Assembly (NCBI GenBank): GCA_964395715.1
Contig: CAYNAU010000003.1
Location: 1-64,000, forward strand
Direction: 5' to 3'
DNA length: 64,000 bases
Origin: Porticoccus sp964395715
Lineage (GTDB): Bacteria; Pseudomonadota; Gammaproteobacteria; Pseudomonadales; Porticoccaceae
Below are positions 8,950-18,307 of this stretch, one piece after another (position 1 is the stretch's first letter; each line of letters starts with the position of its first letter). The position numbers were made by a program, and so were the translations under genes. The notes beneath the pieces are model-generated. The model made no database searches. It saw only the letters and a program-made list of their open reading frames with translations, and was not told the origin of the DNA.

Positions 8950-10140
8950 TCACGCGTTTTCGGAACGGTAATAGTCCATCAGAATCTGTGCCACCTCAGG
9001 ACGGGAAAATTCCGGGGGCGGCGCAATACCATCACCGAGCATTTGTCGAACCTTGGTGCCGGAAAGGAGAATGAAATCATCTTTTTCGTGGTCTTCGGCT
9101 TCGTTCATCATCACCACGCGACCCAGCTTTTTAGAAAAGGCCGTATGGTCGGCACGGAAAATCTGAATATCCAGAGCACCAGCCGGTACTTTTTCATCGA
9201 AGATGGTCTGTGCGTCGAAGGCGCCGTAATAATCACCAACGCCAGCGTGGTCACGGCCGACGATCAGGTGGGTCGCTCCCATGTTCTGGCGGAATACAGC
9301 GTGAAGTACCGCTTCCCTTGGCCCGGCGTAGAGCATGTCGAAGCCATAACCGGTGACCATCACGGTATTTTTAGGGAAATAGTGCTCGACCATGGTGCGG
9401 ATACAGGCATCGCGGACGGGCGCGGGAATATCACCTTTCTTCAGCTTGCCCAACAGCATGTGTACCACAACGCCATCGGCGCCGAGGCGCTCCATGGCCA
9501 TGCGGCAGAGTTCCTCGTGGGCCCGGTGCATCGGGTTGCGGGTCTGGAATGCGACCACTTTTTCCCAGCCGCGCTCGCTGATCTCATTGCGAATTTCCAC
9601 TGCGGTGCGGAAAGTATCCGGAAAATCATTCTGGAAATAACTGAAGCTCAACACTTGAATGGCACCTGAGATCAGGTTGTTACCCAGTCCGGTGAAAGTG
9701 GCCACGCCGGGGTGTTCAGGGTCCAGTGTGCCGAAAATTTGCTGGGCCATGGTCTGGATCTGCTCGTCACTGACGGTTTCGATCGCAGCCACATCCATAA
9801 TGGCCATCACCGGGTTGCCCTCGGTATTAGGGTCGCGAAGGGCAATGCGTGAGGCGCCCTGAATGGCGCTGATGTCATCGGTCAGGTTGATCACCGGAAC
9901 CGGCCAGAACAAGCCATCTGTGGTGTGCAGGGTTTCTGCCACGTTGAGCGCATCCGCCAGGTTCATGAAACCGCTGAGGGGATTAAAGTAACCTGCGCCA
10001 AGCATCACGGCGTTGGCCGCGGCCGCTGAATTAATCAACAGAGAGGGAAGACCTTCTGCCTCTTTCAAAAGTTGGTGGTGTTTTTCTGTGTCGTAGACAA
10101 AAAGCGGGTTCAATGTGTCTGAGCCGTGTGGCTTGATCAC
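8950..10140 (-). CDS. sat: sulfate adenylyltransferase (homomeric ATP sulfurylase)
   Basis: Converts sulfate and ATP to APS. I choose the GTG at 10140: AGGAGA stands six bases upstream, and the resulting start (V/M)IKPHGSDTLNPLFV matches the family. An ATG nine codons further up lies beyond that site. Family motifs are QTRNPMHRAHEE (ATP/sulfate-binding QxRN and HxxH) and VGRDHAGVGDYYG. The 396-residue length fits the monofunctional bacterial/archaeal Sat type, not CysDN. Downstream are DHH phosphoesterase and, upstream on the same strand, cysC; together they make PAPS. Confidence 0.92.
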   Translation of the reverse strand: MIKPHGSDTLNPLFVYDTEKHHQLLKEAEGLPSLLINSAAAANAVMLGAGYFNPLSGFMNLADALNVAETLHTTDGLFWPVPVINLTDDISAIQGASRIALRDPNTEGNPVMAIMDVAAIETVSDEQIQTMAQQIFGTLDPEHPGVATFTGLGNNLISGAIQVLSFSYFQNDFPDTFRTAVEIRNEISERGWEKVVAFQTRNPMHRAHEELCRMAMERLGADGVVVHMLLGKLKKGDIPAPVRDACIRTMVEHYFPKNTVMVTGYGFDMLYAGPREAVLHAVFRQNMGATHLIVGRDHAGVGDYYGAFDAQTIFDEKVPAGALDIQIFRADHTAFSKKLGRVVMMNEAEDHEKDDFILLSGTKVRQMLGDGIAPPPEFSRPEVAQILMDYYRSENA

Positions 10141-10199
10141 GATGGAGTCTCCTGTGATGTAATGCAATCGAGAGTGTTTGGGCCGATAGCCGGGGCAGT

Positions 10200-10820
10200 C
10201 TAGTCTGCTGCCAGCAGTTTGCGGGTTTTCAGGAACTCGATAATGGTGTCGATCTCCTGTTCCAGGGTCATTTCGGCTGTACGCAAATGAATTTCGGGAT
10301 TTTCCGGAGCTTCGTAGGGGTCGTCAATACCTGTAAAGTTTTTAATCTCTCCGGCACGGGCTTTTTTATAGAGACCTTTCGGGTCACGTCTTTCGGCTTC
10401 GGTTAGGGGGCAGTCAACAAAGACCTCAATAAAATCAAAGCCGGCTTCTTCATGGAGCTTGCGGACCTGGTCCCGGTCGGCCCGGTAAGGACTGATAAAA
10501 CTCGACAGGGAAATGATGCCGGAATCGGCGAACAGTTTCGCCACTTCACCAATACGCCGGATATTTTCTGTGCGGTCTTCGGCACTGAATCCCAGATTTT
10601 TGTTGATGCCCAGGCGGATGTTATCACCATCCAGGCGGTAGGACAGTTTGCCGTGCTCGAAAAGTGTGTTTTCCAGTGCCACGGACACAGTGCTTTTGCC
10701 GCTGCCAGAAAGGCCGGTAAACCAGAGGGTCGCGCCTTTCTGTCCCATCAGGCGGTTGCGGTCTTCGCGGGTTACTTCACCGTGGTGCCAATGTACATTT
10801 GTGGCAATTTGCTGGGTCAT
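10200..10820 (-). CDS. cysC: adenylylsulfate kinase
   Basis: Phosphorylates APS to PAPS, the sulfate donor for reduction and for sulfotransferases. The P-loop is GLSGSGKST (about 36-44). The APS-binding region is seen in DGDNIR, LGFSAEDRTENIRRI and SFISPYRADRD, and the lid in FIEVFVDCPL and DPKGLYKKARAGEIKNFTGIDDPYE. At 206 residues it is a complete stand-alone kinase. The start ATG has AAAGGA nine to ten bases upstream. It sits about 60 bases upstream of sat and 22 bases downstream of a TetR gene, likely one transcript. Confidence 0.93.
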   Translation of the reverse strand: MTQQIATNVHWHHGEVTREDRNRLMGQKGATLWFTGLSGSGKSTVSVALENTLFEHGKLSYRLDGDNIRLGINKNLGFSAEDRTENIRRIGEVAKLFADSGIISLSSFISPYRADRDQVRKLHEEAGFDFIEVFVDCPLTEAERRDPKGLYKKARAGEIKNFTGIDDPYEAPENPEIHLRTAEMTLEQEIDTIIEFLKTRKLLAAD

Positions 10821-10842
10821 TTGTCAGTCCTTTTGTCGCGGT

Positions 10843-11463
10843 TCATAAATGCTGTTGTGCCGTTTGCGGCAGGCAACCGTATAGCGTTAGGTCAAGGCAT
10901 CGTGCACAGATATTTTCGATATCGAGGTTGGTGTCACGCAGCAACATGACGCCCCAGTAATTGCATAGCCCGATGAGCGAGCGGGCGCTGAAACGACAGT
11001 CGAGCTGAGGATTCAGAGTGCCGTCTTTAATGCCAGCACTGAACAATTGCTCCAGAAGTTCTCGGTATCTTGAGCCGAGTACCTTAAGCTGTTTGCGCCT
11101 TGTATCTGAGAGATACAAGCGTTGCTCATTGTGTACCTTCATGGCTTCGTGTTGGGTCCGATAACTCGCGAGGTGTGATTTGATTGCCTTTCCGAGTTTG
11201 TCGGTAATCGAACCCGGCTTTGCTGTCAGTTCTTCCATATGGGATACGTAATCCCGCAGTGCAAACAGGCAAACTTCTTCCAGTGCCGCTTCCTTGCTGT
11301 CGAAGTAGTAGTAGAGGCTTCCCTGCTGGATGCCCATTTCTTGAGCAATATCCTGGGTCGTGGCGCCATGAAACCCTTTTTTGGCAAAAACTGTGGCCGC
11401 CGCGGCAATCGCGCGTTGATGCTGTTGCTGGTAGCGGGTTGATGTAGAGCGCGACGTAGCCAT
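10843..11463 (-). CDS. TetR/AcrR-family regulator
   Basis: The N-terminal HTH is clear: AIAAAATVFAKKGFHGATTQDIAQEMGIQQGSLYYYFDSKEAALEEV (described in pieces: helix 1 AAAATVFAKKGF, recognition helix GSLYYYFDSKEA). The C-terminal ligand domain looks like the TetR_C_33 class, with LYLSDTRRKQLKVLGSRYRE. It lies immediately upstream of cysC-sat in the same direction, and a 7-bp inverted repeat sits about 32 bases before its start, so autoregulation and control of the downstream sulfate-activation genes are plausible. The effector is unknown. Length is 206 residues, normal for the family. Confidence 0.85.
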   Translation of the reverse strand: MATSRSTSTRYQQQHQRAIAAAATVFAKKGFHGATTQDIAQEMGIQQGSLYYYFDSKEAALEEVCLFALRDYVSHMEELTAKPGSITDKLGKAIKSHLASYRTQHEAMKVHNEQRLYLSDTRRKQLKVLGSRYRELLEQLFSAGIKDGTLNPQLDCRFSARSLIGLCNYWGVMLLRDTNLDIENICARCLDLTLYGCLPQTAQQHL

Positions 11464-11494
11464 TCGAAACTTGAAATTCTATAACCTTAAAGAA

Positions 11495-11510
11495 TCTATA
11501 AGTTTATAGA
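11495..11510. promoter_or_regulatory. inverted repeat, candidate TetR operator
   Basis: TCTATAAGTTTATAGA: TCTATAA and TTATAGA pair around a 2-bp centre. It sits 32-47 bases upstream of the TetR start at 11463, in an AT-rich stretch. The size and position fit an autoregulatory operator, but binding is inferred. Confidence 0.4.
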
Positions 11511-11647
11511 AAAAAGTAAAAAGGTACAGGGAGTTTTTGCGACAGTGTTTGGGTTTCAGGAACTTTTTAATTTGCTCAGAACGGTCTTAATCCGATCAGG
11601 GCCTTTTTATAAGGTGCTCAAAGCCTTTTTGGCGAGCAGGACTGGGT

Positions 11648-12535
11648 TTATGCTTTGTCAGCGACAGGCACAACATCCACAGATTGTTTGCTGGTGTGTT
11701 CGCCATGGGTGCGCATCACCCCTTTGATGGGCGCTACATCGGAGTAATCGCGGCCACGGGCAATCACCACATGGTCACTGCCCGCCATCATGTCATTGGT
11801 TGGGTCAAATTCCACCCAGCCCATATTACTGCCACACCAGGCCCGTACCCAGGCATGCATGGCATCGGCGCCTTCAAGCCGTTCCTTACCTTGCGGGGGT
11901 ATGGTGCGCAGGAAACCGCTCACGTAGCCCGCAGGTATGCCTATACCGCGAAGGCAGGCAATCATTACGTGTGAAAAGTCCTGGCAGACGCCATGTCGAT
12001 TCTGGAAGGCCTCGAGCATGGGTGTTTCCACCGTGGTGGCTTCAGGGTCGTAGCGCATGTCTTTATAGAGTGCCTTGCCAATGGTTTTGATGGCATCCAG
12101 GACGCTGACATCATCGGCCAGCAAGTCTCTGGCGTATTTGGTCGTTACGGCTTCTATGGGCACCCTAAGGGATGGCCCGAGAAAATGATGGGGTGACCAG
12201 GGGCCCACGTCCTGGTAGGTCGCAACTTCCCTGCCCAGTTCCGAAAGGCGGGGAGACATGTTCAGGTAAGCGATACTGTCCATGCGCTCAATGCGTGCCT
12301 GCACGGAAAAGGTGATCTCGCGGTGAAGATCGAGAAACGCCAGCTCGACATTGTTGTTGCCAAAGAAATCCACCCGGTTGATCCACTCATCCGGTTTCGG
12401 GCGCACGGTCAGCGTGCCTGCCACCAGGCGCTGTTCACCGGCAAGGTCGGCGGGAACCAGCCGAACAATGTGTCGGCTGGCATTGGCGTCGTTGTCGTAT
12501 TTGTAGGTAATTTTCAGGCTGATGTCGTAGAGCAT
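11648..12535 (-). CDS. transglutaminase-like cysteine peptidase family protein
   Basis: The start is set at the ATG at 12535 (MLYDISLKITYKYDND), because the upstream extension overlaps the previous gene and lacks family similarity. The N-terminal half is the transglutaminase N beta-domain (HIVRLVPADLAGEQRLVAGTL). The catalytic triad is visible: Cys in NRHGVCQDFSHVMIACLR, His in AMHAWVRAW, Asp in VEFDPTNDMM. At 295 residues it is a typical bacterial transglutaminase-fold peptidase. It is the last gene of a three-gene operon with a circularly permuted ATP-grasp/alpha-E protein and a larger transglutaminase-DUF2126 protein. The predicted role is cleavage or transfer at peptide-like amide bonds; the substrate is unknown. 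Confidence 0.85.
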   Translation of the reverse strand: MLYDISLKITYKYDNDANASRHIVRLVPADLAGEQRLVAGTLTVRPKPDEWINRVDFFGNNNVELAFLDLHREITFSVQARIERMDSIAYLNMSPRLSELGREVATYQDVGPWSPHHFLGPSLRVPIEAVTTKYARDLLADDVSVLDAIKTIGKALYKDMRYDPEATTVETPMLEAFQNRHGVCQDFSHVMIACLRGIGIPAGYVSGFLRTIPPQGKERLEGADAMHAWVRAWCGSNMGWVEFDPTNDMMAGSDHVVIARGRDYSDVAPIKGVMRTHGEHTSKQSVDVVPVADKA

Positions 12536-12545
12536 TCCATTTGCC

Positions 12546-14951
12546 TTAACGCAGGTATGACGCACTGAGGTGCTCAGACAGGCTCGAAATCTCAATCCCC
12601 AGGTCATACAGGGCCGAACTACTCAGGGACTCCGGGGTATGCAATTCCAGACTGGTATGAGTCTGCAGCATGGTGCGCTGCAAAGGGCTCAGTTGCCGGT
12701 TCTGGTCACTGTTGGGCAGAAAATTGATATGGCTGGACATGTCGTTCAACTGATAGATGATGGCCCGTGGATTCAGTGGGTCCAGTGCCAGTAGATCAAT
12801 GACGGTCTCGCGGTTGGTGGCTACGGCATAACGCCTGCGGTGGGTCATGGCGCTGTCGGCAACTTCGATGGCCATATCCAGACAGCCGTCGGGCGCGTTT
12901 TCATGGGTGAAGGAAGACAACATATTGGTCAGGGAGAGGGCTCTTTCCAGACTGCGACCAATGCTCAGGAAACGCCAGCTGGTAAAGCGGTACATGTTTT
13001 CATGGATCAGACCGGAGAAGCCTGACAGCTTGCGCAACAGCACGCTCATGGCCCTGGCCATGTCATCCCCGGGTGTCACTGTTTTGGTCATATTGCGTAC
13101 TGTCTTCACCAGGTCGTGAAGTGCCAGCCAGCCATCGACGGAGAACCGGTCCCGGACTTGTCCGGCGGCATAATTGGCCGACGCCAGGGTGTTGGCCACG
13201 CTGGAGGGCAGGCCTTCCGAGACATCGGTATCCATCTCTTCCAGGAATTCAGACAGGTACTCCAGCAGCGGGGTCAATTCCGATCCGGACTCTGCAAGGC
13301 GAATATGATAGGCCCGCAACAGGCGAATGGTATGTTCTGCCCGCTCCACGTAGCGACCAAGCCAGAAAAGATTGTCTGCGGCACGGCTGGGCAGTACGCC
13401 AGGTTGTTGGCGGGTGAAAGGCCCGGTGGAGGAACCAAGCATGGTTTCCGTTGGCACCGACTCCTTGCTCATCACCCAGACGTCGGCGACTGAACCGCCT
13501 CTCTGCAGCGCCAGAGCCGCGGAATGGCTGGACGGTCCGATGCGGGCAAACCCACCGGGCATCACCTGCCAGCCATCCTGGGTTCGTACCAGAAAAACCC
13601 TCAGGTTCATTGGTCTTGGCACCAGTCGGTCACCGTCAAAGGCGGGGGTGGTGGAGAGTGTCACGGCTTCCTGGCCAACCAGATGTTGTGCGCCATCATC
13701 AATCCATGAGTCGATGGTCTGTTTAATGTCGCGGTTGAATGTGCCGGCTACTGCCGATACATCGTCCAGATCAAAGGGTGGACGTGTGGCAAAGGCATTG
13801 CCAATGGTCATGCGCTGGGCATTTTCCTTAACGTAATCCCGTTCCTTGGCTTGACCGCACCACCAGGTGGCGATATTTGGCAACATCAGCGGTTGCCCGG
13901 TAAGAGCTCTGCAGATGCGGGGCAGGAAGGCGAGCAGGGCGCGGGTTTCCAGTACGCCGGAACCCAGGGCATTGACCATAGTGACATTGCCTGAGCGCAC
14001 GGCCCCCAGCAGGCCCGCAGTTCCCAGCCTGGAGCTTTCATCCAGTTCCAGGGGGTCGGCCCAGTTGGCATCGAGCCGACGCCAGAGCACGCTCACCGGC
14101 CTGAGCCCGGCGACAGTGCGTACCATTAACTGGCCGTTGCGCACGGTCAGGTCTTCGCCCTCAAGCAGCATAAAGCCGAGGTAGCGGGCAATGTAGGCGT
14201 GCTCGAAGTAGGTGTCATTCATCGGGCCCGGCGTCAGGATGCCTACACGGCTGTCCTCATCCTCCCGCAGGCCCATCAGGGCATCGCGGAAAGCGCGGAA
14301 GAATCCCGCCAGCCTGAATACTTTCGCCCGCGCATAGTGGTCGGCGTATACCCGGGTGGTGGCAATACGGTTTTCCAGCGCAAAACCGGCGCCGGACGGT
14401 GCCTGGGTGCGGTCGCCGATGACCCACCATGCCCCGTTGGGGCCACGCCCGATGTCAAAGGCCACAAAATGCAGAAAATGCCCGGATGCCGGTTTGACAC
14501 CAACCAGTGGACGCAGCCATTCGGGGTTATTGGCAACCAGGGAAGCGGGCAGGTGGCCGTTGGCCACCAGCTTGTTCTCGCCATAGATATCGGCCACTAC
14601 CTGCTCGAGCAGTTCAGCTCTTTGAATCAGTCCGCCGCTGATATGCTTCCATTCTTCCTCGTCAATCAGCACCGGCATGTGGCTGAGGGGCCAGTCTCTC
14701 TCAGCGGCATCTTGGGTGCCATACTGGCGATAGAACACCCCGGCGTCGGCCAGGTACTGGTCTCCGCGGGATTTGCGCAAGGCGATTTCTTCGGGGGTCA
14801 TCCGCGCCACTGCATCGATCAGGCTGCTCCAGACCGGGCGAATGGCCCCGTCTGGGCCAATCAGCTCGTCGGGCACATCCTTCATGGCCCGGTAGTCTGC
14901 CAGTAAGCTGGCTACCGGATCATCAGTGGCTATTTTGCCTTGTTGCGACAT
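12546..14951 (-). CDS. circularly permuted ATP-grasp plus alpha-E protein
   Basis: An 801-residue two-domain protein. Residues about 60-480 form the circularly permuted type 2 ATP-grasp (EWLRPLVGVKPASG, FDIGRGPNGAWWVIGDRTQAP in part, NALGSGVLETRALLAFLPRI). Residues about 510-801 form the helical alpha-E domain, starting PSRAADNLFWLGRYVERAEHT. ATP-grasp enzymes of this type are predicted to make amide bonds to a peptide or amino-acid acceptor. It is separated from its upstream neighbour by 2 bases and from its downstream one by about 10, a tight operon. This gene trio is widespread, and comparative genomics has proposed a peptide-ligation/cleavage role; no product is established here. Confidence 0.88.
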   Translation of the reverse strand: MSQQGKIATDDPVASLLADYRAMKDVPDELIGPDGAIRPVWSSLIDAVARMTPEEIALRKSRGDQYLADAGVFYRQYGTQDAAERDWPLSHMPVLIDEEEWKHISGGLIQRAELLEQVVADIYGENKLVANGHLPASLVANNPEWLRPLVGVKPASGHFLHFVAFDIGRGPNGAWWVIGDRTQAPSGAGFALENRIATTRVYADHYARAKVFRLAGFFRAFRDALMGLREDEDSRVGILTPGPMNDTYFEHAYIARYLGFMLLEGEDLTVRNGQLMVRTVAGLRPVSVLWRRLDANWADPLELDESSRLGTAGLLGAVRSGNVTMVNALGSGVLETRALLAFLPRICRALTGQPLMLPNIATWWCGQAKERDYVKENAQRMTIGNAFATRPPFDLDDVSAVAGTFNRDIKQTIDSWIDDGAQHLVGQEAVTLSTTPAFDGDRLVPRPMNLRVFLVRTQDGWQVMPGGFARIGPSSHSAALALQRGGSVADVWVMSKESVPTETMLGSSTGPFTRQQPGVLPSRAADNLFWLGRYVERAEHTIRLLRAYHIRLAESGSELTPLLEYLSEFLEEMDTDVSEGLPSSVANTLASANYAAGQVRDRFSVDGWLALHDLVKTVRNMTKTVTPGDDMARAMSVLLRKLSGFSGLIHENMYRFTSWRFLSIGRSLERALSLTNMLSSFTHENAPDGCLDMAIEVADSAMTHRRRYAVATNRETVIDLLALDPLNPRAIIYQLNDMSSHINFLPNSDQNRQLSPLQRTMLQTHTSLELHTPESLSSSALYDLGIEISSLSEHLSASYLR

Positions 14952-14953
14952 TT

Positions 14954-17900
14954 CTACAGTCCGGGAGGCCGTCTCAGATCCAGCGTCATCGGAAATTCAC
15001 GGTGGGGGACTTCCGGCTGGGGCATATAAGTGCCGGGAGTATGGCCATTTGCCTCAAATCGTGCAAGGCGTCTGGCTTCTGCTTCGTTGCCATTCACCGG
15101 GAATGTCTCGTAATTGCGGCCACCGGGGTGGGCGACATGATAGACACAGCCGCCCAGCGCCCGACCGCTCCAGGTATCGAAAATATCGAAGGTCAAGGGC
15201 GCATTGACGGGCAGTACCGGGTGCAGTGCCATGGCAGGTTGCCAAGCCTTGTAGCGAACTGCGCCGACAGCTACACCTGGCGACGTGGTTTTTGTCATCG
15301 GTAGCCGGCGCTGGTTGCAGGCCACTACATATCGACCGGGATCAGACGTAGTCAGTTTCACCTGCAGCCGTTCAACAGAGCTGTCGGTGTATCGCACCGT
15401 ACCACCAATGGCGCCGGTTTCACCCAGTACATGCCAGGGTTCCAGAGCCTGCCGCAGTTCCAGGTGCACGCCTTCATACTCCACCTCGCCGCAGAACGGG
15501 AATCGAAACTCCTGTTGTGCTTCGTACCATTCAGAGCGGAAATCAAAGCCGTGCTCTTTCAGGTCGCGCAGTACTTCGAGGAAATCCTCCCAGATAAAGT
15601 GGGGCAGCATATAGCGATCGTGAAGACTGGTGCCCCAGCGGGTCAGTTCGCCGCCAATAGGGGACTCCCACATACGCGCAATCAGCGCCCGGATCAGTAC
15701 CTGCTGGGCAAGGCTCATGCGCGGGTCCGGTGGCATTTCAAAGCCGCGGAATTCCACCAGGCCGAGCCGCCCCATGGGGCCGTCGGGGGAGTAGAGTTTG
15801 TCGATACAGAGTTCAGCCCGGTGTGTGTTGCCCGTTACGTCAATCAGGATGTTGCGCAGCAGGCGATCCACCAGCCAGGGCTGTGGTGTCATACCCTCTC
15901 CCGGACGAGGGATTTGTGACAGGGCAATTTCCAGTTCGTACAGGCTGTCGTGGCGAGCCTCGTCGATCCTCGGTGCCTGACTGGTTGGTCCGATAAACAG
16001 GCCCGAGAACATGTAGGAGAGACTCGGGTGCCGTTGCCATTGCAGGATCAGGCTTTTTAACAGGTCGGGTCGGCGCAGGAACGGGCTGTCCATGGTGGTA
16101 GCGCCACCGACAACCACATGGTTGCCGCCGCCGGTGCCGGTGTGGCGACCATCAATCATGAATTTTTCTGCCCCCAAGCGGGTTTGGCGGGCTTCTTCAT
16201 AGATGGCTTCGGTCGTCGCCACACATTCTTCCCAACTGTGGGAAGGATGAATGTTGACTTCAATCACCCCGGGGTCCGGCGTGACCTTGATAACATTCAT
16301 GCGCGGATCATCGGGGGGTGAGTAACCCTCAATATGCACTGGCAGCTTTAATTTCTTGGCCGATTTTTCTGCCACATCCACCAGTTCGAGGTAGTCCTCA
16401 ATCCGCTCCACCGGGGGCATAAAGATACAGAGTCGTCCATCCCTGGGTTCAACGGACATGGCGGTGCGCACAAAGCCGCCTTCCAGTTCGCCCATGGCAT
16501 GCTGTTCGATCCGGTCGGTATGGGGTTCGTTGGGTGAGAACGAAGCCCTGGGTTGTGACCTGCCGGGCTGATCCTCCTCCGGCATCTCCTCGTCCTTGAA
16601 CTCCGGTAATGGCTCGCGGTGTTCGGTGGGATCGGCGACATTGGTGTAGGGGTACTGGGATGCCGTCAGGTAGGGCAGGGTCTCCAGCGGCAGGCGGAAA
16701 CCCACCGGGCTGTCGCCGGGAATCAGGTATAAATGTTCGCGCCGTGTTTTCCAGCGCTCTGACCGCCATCTGTGGCCACCGCCTTTGGCGCGGGATTGCC
16801 AGCATTGAATGGGCAGCACATAACCCGACGGCACATTCAGTCCGCGCCCAAAGACTCTGGCAATGCGGTGCCTTTCTTCCGGGTTTTTCAGCTTGGAGTT
16901 AGCGGCGGTCACATTTTCCGGCAGGTTGCCTTCCTTAATGATCCACTCTGCCGGGTCCTCATAGGCTGGCTGTACATAGTCGGTACTCAGTTCCAGTCTT
17001 TTGGCCATATCCTTGAGAATGCGCTCGGCATTTTCTGGTGTGGCCTTGTCACCGGGGCCATTTTCCCTGGCAATCAGATCGGCATCGCGCCAGATCGGCT
17101 TGCCATCGCCGCGCCAGTAGAGGGAAAACGTCCAGCGTGGCAGCGATTCCCCGGGATACCACTTGCCCTGACCGTAGTGCAGGAAGCCGCCAGGAGCAAA
17201 GCGGTCGCGAAAGCGGCGGATCAACTGGTCGGCGAGTATGCGCTTGGTGGGACCGATGGCATCGGTGTTCCATTCTGCAGACTCAAAGTCGTCGATGGAC
17301 ACAAAGGTGGGTTCTCCGCCCATGGTCAGGCGGACGTCACCTTTCTCAAGGGTGCTATCCACTTGCTGGCCCAGTTTGTCCAGGGCTGCCCAGGACTCTT
17401 CCGAGAAGGGCTTGGTGATACGGGGGTGTTCTGATACCCGTTCGACGCGCATATCGAAGTCAAACTCTACCTCGGCATAACCCACCATGCCGGAAATAGG
17501 CGCGGCATTCTTGTAGTGAGGGGTGGCCGCCAGGGGAATGTGGCTTTCCCCTGTGAGGAGGCCTGAGGTGGGGTCAAAGCCAATCCATCCCGCCCCGGGA
17601 ATGTAAACCTCGGTCCAGGCGTGCAGGTCCGTGAAGTCGTGATCCGTGCCAGCCGGGCCATCCAGAGACACCAGATCCGGTTTCAGCTGGATCAGGTAGC
17701 CGGACACAAAGCGGGCGGCAAAACCCAGGTGGCGCAGAATATGAACCAGCAGCCAGCTGGTATCCCGGCAGGAGCCTATGCCCAGTTCCAGGGTTTCCTC
17801 GGGTGTTTGTACACCGGGCTCCATGCGAATGACGTAGTTGATTTCCTTCGCCAGTCGGGCATTCAACTCCACCAGAAAATCCACCGTATTTTTGGGCGAC

Positions 17901-18307
17901 TTGTCGATGCTGTCCAGGAAGGCCTTCAGTCGTGGCCCGGCCCGGCCCGGTACGCGGTAAATTACCAAGTCTGGCCTTATATCGGTGCTGTAGTGAAACG
18001 GCCACTCTTCGGCACTTTCTTCCACGAAAAAATCGAAGGGGTTATAGACCGTCATGTCGGCCACCATATCCACTTCGATTTTTAATTCAGTAATCGGCTC
18101 CGGGAATACGTAGCGGGCCTGCCAGTTGCCGTAGGGGTCCTGCTGGTAATTAACGAAATGCTCTGCCGGGCTGACCTTGAGGGAGTGTGAAATCACCCGG
18201 GTGCGGCTGTGGGGTGCGGGACGTAGCCGAATGATCTGCGGGCCAACAGTGACCGGTCTGTCATAGATGTAGTGGGTGAGGTGGTGGACAGCAGCCTTAA
18301 TGGACAT
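14954..18307 (-). CDS. transglutaminase core fused to DUF2126
   Basis: A 1117-residue fusion. The N-terminal third is a transglutaminase (AVHHLTHYIYDRPVTVGPQ; catalytic Cys in GIGSCRDTSWLLVHIL, His in FTDLHAWTEVYIP, Asp in GFDPTSGLLTG). From about residue 320 it continues as the long DUF2126 region (VRLTMGGEPTFVSIDD, GRHTGTGGGNHVVVGGATTM, RPDLLKSLILQWQRHPSLSY), ending in a Pro-rich tail. The GTGGGNH stretch recalls carboxylate-amine ligase/glutamine-synthetase-like metal sites. First gene of the operon; the next start lies 2 bases beyond its stop. The combination of an apparent ligase and two proteases suggests a peptide-tag cycle (inference). Confidence 0.88.
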   Translation of the reverse strand: MSIKAAVHHLTHYIYDRPVTVGPQIIRLRPAPHSRTRVISHSLKVSPAEHFVNYQQDPYGNWQARYVFPEPITELKIEVDMVADMTVYNPFDFFVEESAEEWPFHYSTDIRPDLVIYRVPGRAGPRLKAFLDSIDKSPKNTVDFLVELNARLAKEINYVIRMEPGVQTPEETLELGIGSCRDTSWLLVHILRHLGFAARFVSGYLIQLKPDLVSLDGPAGTDHDFTDLHAWTEVYIPGAGWIGFDPTSGLLTGESHIPLAATPHYKNAAPISGMVGYAEVEFDFDMRVERVSEHPRITKPFSEESWAALDKLGQQVDSTLEKGDVRLTMGGEPTFVSIDDFESAEWNTDAIGPTKRILADQLIRRFRDRFAPGGFLHYGQGKWYPGESLPRWTFSLYWRGDGKPIWRDADLIARENGPGDKATPENAERILKDMAKRLELSTDYVQPAYEDPAEWIIKEGNLPENVTAANSKLKNPEERHRIARVFGRGLNVPSGYVLPIQCWQSRAKGGGHRWRSERWKTRREHLYLIPGDSPVGFRLPLETLPYLTASQYPYTNVADPTEHREPLPEFKDEEMPEEDQPGRSQPRASFSPNEPHTDRIEQHAMGELEGGFVRTAMSVEPRDGRLCIFMPPVERIEDYLELVDVAEKSAKKLKLPVHIEGYSPPDDPRMNVIKVTPDPGVIEVNIHPSHSWEECVATTEAIYEEARQTRLGAEKFMIDGRHTGTGGGNHVVVGGATTMDSPFLRRPDLLKSLILQWQRHPSLSYMFSGLFIGPTSQAPRIDEARHDSLYELEIALSQIPRPGEGMTPQPWLVDRLLRNILIDVTGNTHRAELCIDKLYSPDGPMGRLGLVEFRGFEMPPDPRMSLAQQVLIRALIARMWESPIGGELTRWGTSLHDRYMLPHFIWEDFLEVLRDLKEHGFDFRSEWYEAQQEFRFPFCGEVEYEGVHLELRQALEPWHVLGETGAIGGTVRYTDSSVERLQVKLTTSDPGRYVVACNQRRLPMTKTTSPGVAVGAVRYKAWQPAMALHPVLPVNAPLTFDIFDTWSGRALGGCVYHVAHPGGRNYETFPVNGNEAEARRLARFEANGHTPGTYMPQPEVPHREFPMTLDLRRPPGL

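Noticed and set aside
8749..9669. 306-codon plus-strand frame across the DHH and sat genes
   Set aside because: It spans two certain genes on the other strand and codes no recognisable domain.
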